From contig CACZPI010000075.1 in assembly GCA_902783005.1 (NCBI GenBank), positions 1-60,066 of the forward strand: a stretch of 60,066 bases of DNA, read 5' to 3'. This document shows, one piece after another, positions 54,779 to 60,066 of this stretch. Each line of letters opens with the position of its first letter. Positions within the stretch are counted from its first letter, which is position 1. This stretch comes from an uncultured Ruminococcus sp. (GTDB taxonomy: Bacteria; Bacillota; Clostridia; Oscillospirales; Ruminococcaceae). A model generated the notes under the pieces. It had not been told where the DNA came from. It did not search any database and worked only from the letters and a program-made list of their open reading frames with translations. The translations under genes were made by a program, and so were the position numbers.

Positions 54779-56281
54779 ATGGAAAAGAAAAAGAAAAAGC
54801 CAATTGTCATTGTCATCATCATTCTGCTGGTGCTGGCGCTGATCGTATTCGGGATCGTAGCCTGCTCCCGTGCGCTCTCGTCGTCGCTCGAACAGCTTTC
54901 AGCCGGAATGATCGAGGTCGCGGAGGTGGAACGCCGCGACATTACCAATGACATCAGCGTTTCCGGACAGGTCGAGAGCGAGAACATCGTCAAGGTCACT
55001 ACCACCGTCACCGCCAAGGTCAAGGAGCTCAATGTCGAGGTCGGCAGCGAGGTCAACAAGGGCGATGTGCTGTGCGTCTTTGACAGCTCCGATCTTCAGA
55101 CCCAGTATGACACTCTGCTCAAATCCCAGCAGAATGCTGCCGGTATGACAGAGAACACCCACAAGATCAATGAGCGCAACCTGGAAAATGCCAAGACCGA
55201 CAAGCAGACGAACCTGCAGCAGGCACAGCGCGCCATTGATGAGGCGATCCGCTCCCGCGACAATGCTTATGCCAAGGAGCGTGATCTGGTCAACCAGTAC
55301 AACGACCAGGCAGCCAAGCGCGACGATATCTACAACCGCATGAATGCCGGCGTGGATATGGAGACTTATGCAGAACTGAATGCACAGTTCCAGCAGGCTG
55401 ACGCTACCGTTGCAAGCATCGGCGCTCAGCTCGATACTCTCCGCGAATCCCTGCCGTCCTATGATTCGGCAGTACAGTCTGCCAAGGATGCATATGCTTC
55501 CGCTGAGAGAAGCGCAGATGCCATGATCCAGAGCTACCAGGATGCCCTGGACGCGGAGCAGTTCTCGAACGGCACGGATTCCCAGACAGAGCTTGACAAG
55601 CTCGCAGATGCCATTGCAGACTGCACTGTCCGCGCTCCCAAGGGCGGCATCATTACTTCCCTGAATGTTGCTGTCGGTTCCCTGCCGACCTCTGAGGCCA
55701 TCATGACCATTGAGGACAAGGATGCCCTCAAGATCACTGTTTCCATCGCAGAGCAGGATATTCTCAAGATCCAGCAGGGTCAGCGTGCCGTTGTCAAGAC
55801 CAATGCCACCGGCGACGAGGAATTTGAAGCCAAGGTCAGCCGCGTTGTCAACATTTACAAGGGCGGCGAGCCGAGCGCGTACGGTCAGACCTCCAGCGGC
55901 GGCTATTCCGCAGAGATCTCCATTGATGACAAGGATCACAAGCTCCTGATCGGCATGAATGCCAAGGTTCGCATCATCCTCGACGAGAAGGAAGACGTTC
56001 TTGCCGTTCCCTATGAGTCCATCATTGAGGACGAGGACGGCACCTTCCATGTACTGCTCGCTGACAAGCATGACGACAATGTCACCTATGCCAAGGCAGC
56101 CAAGGTCACTCCCGGTATGGAAGGCAGCTACTACACCGAGATCACTTCGGACGAGGTCAAGGAAGGCGATCAGGTCGTGATCACTCCCGGCGATTACAAG
56201 GACGGCGATGTGCTCCCGATCTTTGACTTCAATGCAGCAGTAGCAGCATCGCAGGAAGGCGGTGCGGACGGCAATGAGTAA
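54779..56281 (+). CDS. Periplasmic-adaptor-type (HlyD/MacA-like) efflux protein
   Basis: The 500-residue protein has one N-terminal membrane helix (about 8-30), a biotinyl-lipoyl-like half (VKELNVEVGSEVNKGDVLCVFD), a long coiled-coil hairpin (about 120-265), then the second lipoyl half (APKGGIITSLNVAVG) and a beta-barrel. It is the MacA-like partner of the ABC genes that follow, probably linking the permease to the cell wall. GAGGAGG lies seven bases before ATG 54779. Transcription can start from two promoters. Confidence 0.92.
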   Translation: MEKKKKKPIVIVIIILLVLALIVFGIVACSRALSSSLEQLSAGMIEVAEVERRDITNDISVSGQVESENIVKVTTTVTAKVKELNVEVGSEVNKGDVLCVFDSSDLQTQYDTLLKSQQNAAGMTENTHKINERNLENAKTDKQTNLQQAQRAIDEAIRSRDNAYAKERDLVNQYNDQAAKRDDIYNRMNAGVDMETYAELNAQFQQADATVASIGAQLDTLRESLPSYDSAVQSAKDAYASAERSADAMIQSYQDALDAEQFSNGTDSQTELDKLADAIADCTVRAPKGGIITSLNVAVGSLPTSEAIMTIEDKDALKITVSIAEQDILKIQQGQRAVVKTNATGDEEFEAKVSRVVNIYKGGEPSAYGQTSSGGYSAEISIDDKDHKLLIGMNAKVRIILDEKEDVLAVPYESIIEDEDGTFHVLLADKHDDNVTYAKAAKVTPGMEGSYYTEITSDEVKEGDQVVITPGDYKDGDVLPIFDFNAAVAASQEGGADGNE

Positions 56282-56984
56282 AACTGTCATTTCCATGCGC
56301 GGCATCATCAAGCGCTATTACATCGGCAAGCCCAATGAACTGCAGATTCTCAACGGAATCGACCTTGATGTACAGGAGGGCGAATTTCTCTCCATCGTCG
56401 GCCAGTCCGGCTCCGGTAAAAGTACCCTCATGAATATGATCGGTGCGCTTGACCGTCCGACAGAGGGCACCTACTGTCTCAACGGCGTAGACATCAGTAC
56501 CTTGAATGATGTTGAGCTCAGCCGCATCCGCAACAAGGAGATCGGCTTCGTATTCCAGACATTCAACCTGATCTCGCGTACCAGCGCCCTCAAGAATGTT
56601 GAAATGCCGATGATGTATGCCGGCATTCCGCGCAAAGAGCGACTCAGACGCGCAGAAGAGCTGCTCGCGATCGTAGATATGGCCGACCGTGCCGACCACC
56701 AGCCCAATGAGCTTTCCGGCGGTCAGAAGCAGCGTGTCGCCATTGCCAGAGCCATGGCGAATCATCCCTCGATCCTCCTGGCTGATGAGCCCACCGGTGC
56801 CCTTGATTCCAAGACCGGACGCCTCATCATGGATTTGTTTCACAAGCTCCACCGCGAGGAGGGTACGACCATCGTCCTCATCACGCATTCCAATGAGCTG
56901 GCCGCCGAGACGGAGCGCATCGTTACCATCAGCGACGGCAGCATTATCGGAGATACGGGGGTGAAAGCAGATGCAGCTGATTGA
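56274..56984 (+). CDS. MacB/LolD-type ABC transporter ATPase
   Basis: The 236-residue ATPase has Walker A VGQSGSGKST, signature LSGGQKQR and Walker B ILLADEPTGALDS, matching the LolD/MacB class. ATG 56274 overlaps the adaptor stop by eight bases; the in-frame GTG at 56262 is less likely. It energises the two permeases that follow. The gene end overlaps the first permease by 14 bases, so the whole unit is translationally coupled. Confidence 0.94.
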   Translation: MSKTVISMRGIIKRYYIGKPNELQILNGIDLDVQEGEFLSIVGQSGSGKSTLMNMIGALDRPTEGTYCLNGVDISTLNDVELSRIRNKEIGFVFQTFNLISRTSALKNVEMPMMYAGIPRKERLRRAEELLAIVDMADRADHQPNELSGGQKQRVAIARAMANHPSILLADEPTGALDSKTGRLIMDLFHKLHREEGTTIVLITHSNELAAETERIVTISDGSIIGDTGVKADAAD

Positions 56985-58266
56985 AAATCTGCGGCTTGCC
57001 TTCACTTCCCTGCTTGCCAACAAGATGCGTGCGCTGCTGACGATGCTCGGAATCATCATCGGCATCAGCGCCGTGATCCTCATTACGACGATTGGTACGT
57101 CCATCCAGAAAACACTGACGAATACCTTCAATTCCCTCGGCAACTTCAATATCTTTACCGTCGATGTCTGGCTCAATGAAAACGATGACGGTGAAGGATT
57201 CATTGAAAGCGAGATGATCTCCCGTGAGATGATCGACGAGGTCATTGCAATGTATCCCGGTCAGTTCTCCCTGGAGATGTCACAGAGCGGCGGTACTGTT
57301 ACCACGCAGAATGAAAACGGCGATGTCATCACCATGGACATTACCGGCGTCATGGATGTCGTTCCCGCTGCCGATCATCTGCGCGGCAGAACCATCCAGT
57401 ACAAGGACAGCCAGAACAAGAAAAACGCCATTTATGTCACCGACCTGTTTGTCCGGCAGTATTTCCCCGAAGGCGCCGACCCCATCGGACAGACCGTCAA
57501 TCTGACCTTTGAGAACGGCGTGTCTGCGGATTTCACCATTGTCGGCTATGACAAGCTCCCGAAGATCTATGAAAAGAAATTTGCCCCCGGCACAAAGGAG
57601 ATCGACAAGACCACGCCTGCTGCCGTTCCGCTCGATTCCCTGCTGTCCATTCTCCATCAGGAGATCCGGCCGAATGACCGCGTGTACATCCGCTACAATA
57701 CCGACTACGATATGGAGACGATGCAGCAGGAGCTTCAGGAATTCTTCGATGAGAAGTATGCAGAATACCCGCGCTACTACATCACGGTCAGAGATCAGCA
57801 GAGCGAGCTTGGCATGATCAATACGGTCATCAATATTGTCACCATCGCCATTTCTGTCATCGCTGCCATTTCCCTGATCGTCGGCGGTGTGGGCGTCATG
57901 AATATCATGCTTGTTTCCATCACGGAACGCACCAAGGAAATCGGCATCCGGAAGGCACTCGGCGCACAGAACAGCGCGATCCGCCTGCAATTTGTCGTGG
58001 AGGCCATCATGATCTGCCTAATCGGCGGCGTGATCGGCATTCTGCTGGGCATCTTCGGCGGTATGGCCATCGGCTGGATCGCCAAGCTCCTGGTCGAGCA
58101 GTTCTATGCGGAATATGCAGAGCTGATCGCCATTACCATTCAGCCGTCGATCCCGGCCATTCTGGTCGCTGTCTTCTTCTCGATCCTGACCGGTGTCTTC
58201 TTCGGCTACTATCCGGCCAACAAGGCGGCGCACATGAATCCCATTGATGCGCTGCGGTATGACTGA
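56971..58266 (+). CDS. MacB-type ABC permease, first copy
   Basis: The 431-residue permease has one N-terminal helix (about 18-45), a large extracellular MacB-like domain (about 50-290), and three C-terminal helices ending in the FtsX-like tail (ANKAAHMNPIDALRYD). It is a close paralogue of the next gene: the first ~50 and the last ~130 residues are nearly identical while the outside domain differs more. A mechanotransmission or peptide efflux role is inferred from the family. The ATG overlaps the ATPase gene. Confidence 0.93.
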   Translation: MQLIENLRLAFTSLLANKMRALLTMLGIIIGISAVILITTIGTSIQKTLTNTFNSLGNFNIFTVDVWLNENDDGEGFIESEMISREMIDEVIAMYPGQFSLEMSQSGGTVTTQNENGDVITMDITGVMDVVPAADHLRGRTIQYKDSQNKKNAIYVTDLFVRQYFPEGADPIGQTVNLTFENGVSADFTIVGYDKLPKIYEKKFAPGTKEIDKTTPAAVPLDSLLSILHQEIRPNDRVYIRYNTDYDMETMQQELQEFFDEKYAEYPRYYITVRDQQSELGMINTVINIVTIAISVIAAISLIVGGVGVMNIMLVSITERTKEIGIRKALGAQNSAIRLQFVVEAIMICLIGGVIGILLGIFGGMAIGWIAKLLVEQFYAEYAELIAITIQPSIPAILVAVFFSILTGVFFGYYPANKAAHMNPIDALRYD

Positions 58267-58295
58267 TATGCATTTCACAGAAAGGGGGCGGTGCT

Positions 58296-59585
58296 TTGGA
58301 ATTCATTGAGAATATCCGCATTGCATTCACCTCGCTCTTTGCCAATAAGATGCGTTCCCTGCTCACCATGCTCGGCATCATCATTGGCATCAGTGCGGTC
58401 ATCATGATCACAACCATCGGTTCCTCCATCCAGAAAACCCTGACGAATACCTTCTCCTCCATCGGACAGTTCAACTACTTTACTGCATTTCTCAGCATTA
58501 CCGAGGAGGATGTGGCAATCACGCAGGATGATTTCATCAGCCGTGATATGCTCGATGAGCTGGTGGAAAAATATCCCGACTATTTCACACCGGATCTCTC
58601 GCAGGATTTCGGGCAGGCCACCACACGCAATTACAAGGGACAGACGGTGACCATGACGCTCAACGGCCTGCTTTCCTCCGAGCCGATGAATGACCACCTG
58701 CGCGGCAGAACCATTTCCTACGAGGACAGCACGCGCCGCAAGAATGCCATCTATGTGTCTGATCTGTTTGTGCGCCAGTACTTCCCCCCGGGAACCGATC
58801 CGATCGGGCAGACGGTGAATCTGACACTGGAGGACGGCGTTTCCGCAGACTTCGTGATCGTCGGCTATGATAAGCTGCCGAAGATCTATGAAAAGATGTT
58901 TGATCCCGGCACAAAGGAGATCGACAAGGTCTCCCCTGCTGCTGTTCCGCTTGATACCATGCTGAACCTGGAGCATCAGGAGCTCAAAAACAATTACTAC
59001 GCTACGATCTACTACAACCTCGATTATGATGCAGCTATGCAGCAGGAGGTACTACAGGAATTCTTTGACGACAAATACGCCGAAAAGAAGGGCATCCAGG
59101 TCTTCGTGCAGAATGTGCAGGACGAGATCAAGATCATCAATGCCGTCATTTCCGTCATTACGATCGCCATTTCGATCATTGCCGCGATCTCGCTGATCGT
59201 CGGCGGTGTGGGTGTCATGAATATTATGCTCGTGTCCATCACGGAGCGCACCAAGGAAATCGGCATCCGCAAGGCACTCGGTGCGCAGAATGACAGCATC
59301 CGGATGCAGTTCGTCATTGAAGCGATCATGCTGTGTCTGATCGGCGGAATCATCGGCATTCTGCTGGGCATCATCGGCGGTATGGCCATCGGGTGGATCG
59401 CCAAGCTCTTTGTAGAGCATTTCTACGCGGAATATGCAGAGCTCATTGCGATCATCATTCAGCCGTCGATCCCGGCCATTGTGATCTCGGTGCTGTTTTC
59501 GATTCTCACCGGTGTCTTCTTCGGCTACTACCCGGCCAACAAGGCAGCAAAGATGAATCCGATTGATGCACTGCGGTATGATTGA
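58296..59585 (+). CDS. MacB-type ABC permease, second copy
   Basis: The 429-residue permease shares the layout of the first copy: an N-terminal helix, a large outside domain and three C-terminal helices. It starts at TTG 58296, with AAAGGGGGCGG upstream; alignment with the paralogue (IENLRLAFTSL versus IENIRIAFTSL) fixes the start. The two may form a heterodimer with the single ATPase, unlike homodimeric MacB. It is the last gene before a strong terminator. Confidence 0.93.
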   Translation: MEFIENIRIAFTSLFANKMRSLLTMLGIIIGISAVIMITTIGSSIQKTLTNTFSSIGQFNYFTAFLSITEEDVAITQDDFISRDMLDELVEKYPDYFTPDLSQDFGQATTRNYKGQTVTMTLNGLLSSEPMNDHLRGRTISYEDSTRRKNAIYVSDLFVRQYFPPGTDPIGQTVNLTLEDGVSADFVIVGYDKLPKIYEKMFDPGTKEIDKVSPAAVPLDTMLNLEHQELKNNYYATIYYNLDYDAAMQQEVLQEFFDDKYAEKKGIQVFVQNVQDEIKIINAVISVITIAISIIAAISLIVGGVGVMNIMLVSITERTKEIGIRKALGAQNDSIRMQFVIEAIMLCLIGGIIGILLGIIGGMAIGWIAKLFVEHFYAEYAELIAIIIQPSIPAIVISVLFSILTGVFFGYYPANKAAKMNPIDALRYD

Positions 59586-59602
59586 CAAGTCCATACACCA
59601 GA

Positions 59603-59639
59603 AAAAGCGCAGCTCCGGCATTCCCGGAGCTGTGCTTTT
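59603..59639 (+). terminator. Terminator of efflux operon
   Basis: A 16-base inverted repeat (59603-59618 and 59624-59639) with one G-U pair on the plus strand ends in TTTT. Confidence 0.85.
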
Positions 59640-59980
59640 GTAGGTCAAAAAGGATGTTTTCAGAAGGGCGTACCGAATTCATCTCTTGTTTTTGCGGGGT
59701 GCGATCTCCGGCTGCGGCTGCGGCGCCTCTTCAAGGTGTTTGGTTCTGGCCTTCTCAAGGAAGTATTGATTACCTCTGACAAAGAAATGATCGAATGGTT
59801 CCGCAATGCGTGAGCTGTAACCTCAAGCGGAATATAGATGATGTGCTGATCAGGGACAGAGAGACTGTGTGCAGGAGTCCAGCTTTGCAGCGAACTGACG
59901 TTTTGCATATGGCATGATGGAATCAGTCCTGCATTTTCTTTGACAAAGCTGCACCATCCTGACTGCCGCAGATCTGGTTG
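59640..59980. other. Gap with no intact gene
   Basis: About 340 bases between the efflux operon terminator and the receiver-domain gene. The only coding signs are on the minus strand, where a frame starting near 59908 and a second frame ending near 59680 may be parts of one frameshifted gene (see the pseudogene entry). No promoter is clear. Confidence 0.5.
59680..59908 (-). pseudogene. Possible frameshifted small gene, unidentified
   Basis: On the minus strand a frame from ATG 59908 reads MQNVSSLQSWTPAHSLSVPD then QHIIYIPLE. Around 59820 a second frame takes over with a protein-like sequence (GYSSRIAEPFDHFFVRGNQY, then FLEKARTKHLEEAPQPQP) that ends at a stop near 59680. Together they look like one gene broken by a frameshift. 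I do not recognise the family. It could also be chance. Confidence 0.3.
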
Positions 59981-60066
59981 TCACTTGATCAGGCTCTCAA
60001 GCGTTCCGAACAATATATCGTTGTCTATCGGCTTGCTGAGGTGTGCATTCATTCCGGCTTGCAGAC
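59981..60066 (-). CDS. Receiver-domain protein, C-terminal end (hybrid kinase or response regulator)
   Basis: The last 86 bases encode, on the minus strand, the final 28 codons of a gene whose start is beyond the window. The peptide AGMNAHLSKPIDNDILFGTL is the end of a receiver domain, with the conserved lysine in SKPID. This version is typical of hybrid histidine kinases with a C-terminal receiver. The rest cannot be seen. Confidence 0.75.
   Translation of the reverse strand, partial: LQAGMNAHLSKPIDNDILFGTLESLIK

Overview
The window looks like chromosome from a strictly anaerobic, fibre-degrading Clostridia member, most likely a cellulosome-forming Ruminococcus. The evidence is two secreted glycoside hydrolases that end in type I dockerins, a trimeric bifurcating [FeFe] hydrogenase, spore-coat-type proteins, AGGAGG-type ribosome sites, and promoters close to TTGACA-N17-TATAAT. 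The moderately high G+C would fit a R. champanellensis-like species better than low-G+C relatives; that assignment is inference. I see no rRNA, tRNA, CRISPR, prophage or intact insertion sequence.

Layout. 1-8.7 kb: 5' part of enolase, a FIST-GGDEF diguanylate cyclase, a CDF metal exporter, a two-gene unit with a solute-binding/VWA fusion, and type I pullulanase. 8.7-16.1 kb: a DUF3789-like micropeptide, a giant fused MacB-type ABC protein, a LacI regulator, two small coat-type proteins, and a MATE exporter behind an attenuator-like leader. 16.1-28.1 kb: dockerin-bearing GH43 enzyme, a two-component system, the hydrogenase operon with a probable Rex operator, and dockerin-bearing GH26 mannanase. 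28.3-42.8 kb: a GyrB/ParE paralogue, a uridine-kinase-like enzyme, a heterodimeric ABC exporter, a PnuC-type transporter, an ACT-domain protein with homoserine dehydrogenase, a CLC-F-type channel with a HAD phosphatase and a small orphan, GlmM, an ArsC/Spx protein and TspO.

42.8-51.1 kb: a broken gene behind a long structured leader, then LURP-one protein, Hsp33 and a methyltransferase in an overlapping unit, SecA, endonuclease III, a parvulin-type foldase and a small membrane protein. 51.2-53.5 kb: leuB and a branched-chain aminotransferase. 53.5-59.6 kb: a YitT-family protein and an efflux unit made of an adaptor, an ATPase and two paralogous MacB permeases. The last 0.5 kb holds a degenerate coding remnant and the C-terminal end of a receiver-domain protein.

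How it fits together: dockerin enzymes and pullulanase supply sugars, enolase serves glycolysis, and the hydrogenase removes reductant under probable NADH/NAD+ (Rex) control. Several export systems point to a competitive gut habitat. The least explained items are the VWA fusion pair, the repeat-bearing MacB-type protein, and several structured 5' leaders (MATE, hydrogenase, pnuC, and the 42.84-43.0 kb leader).
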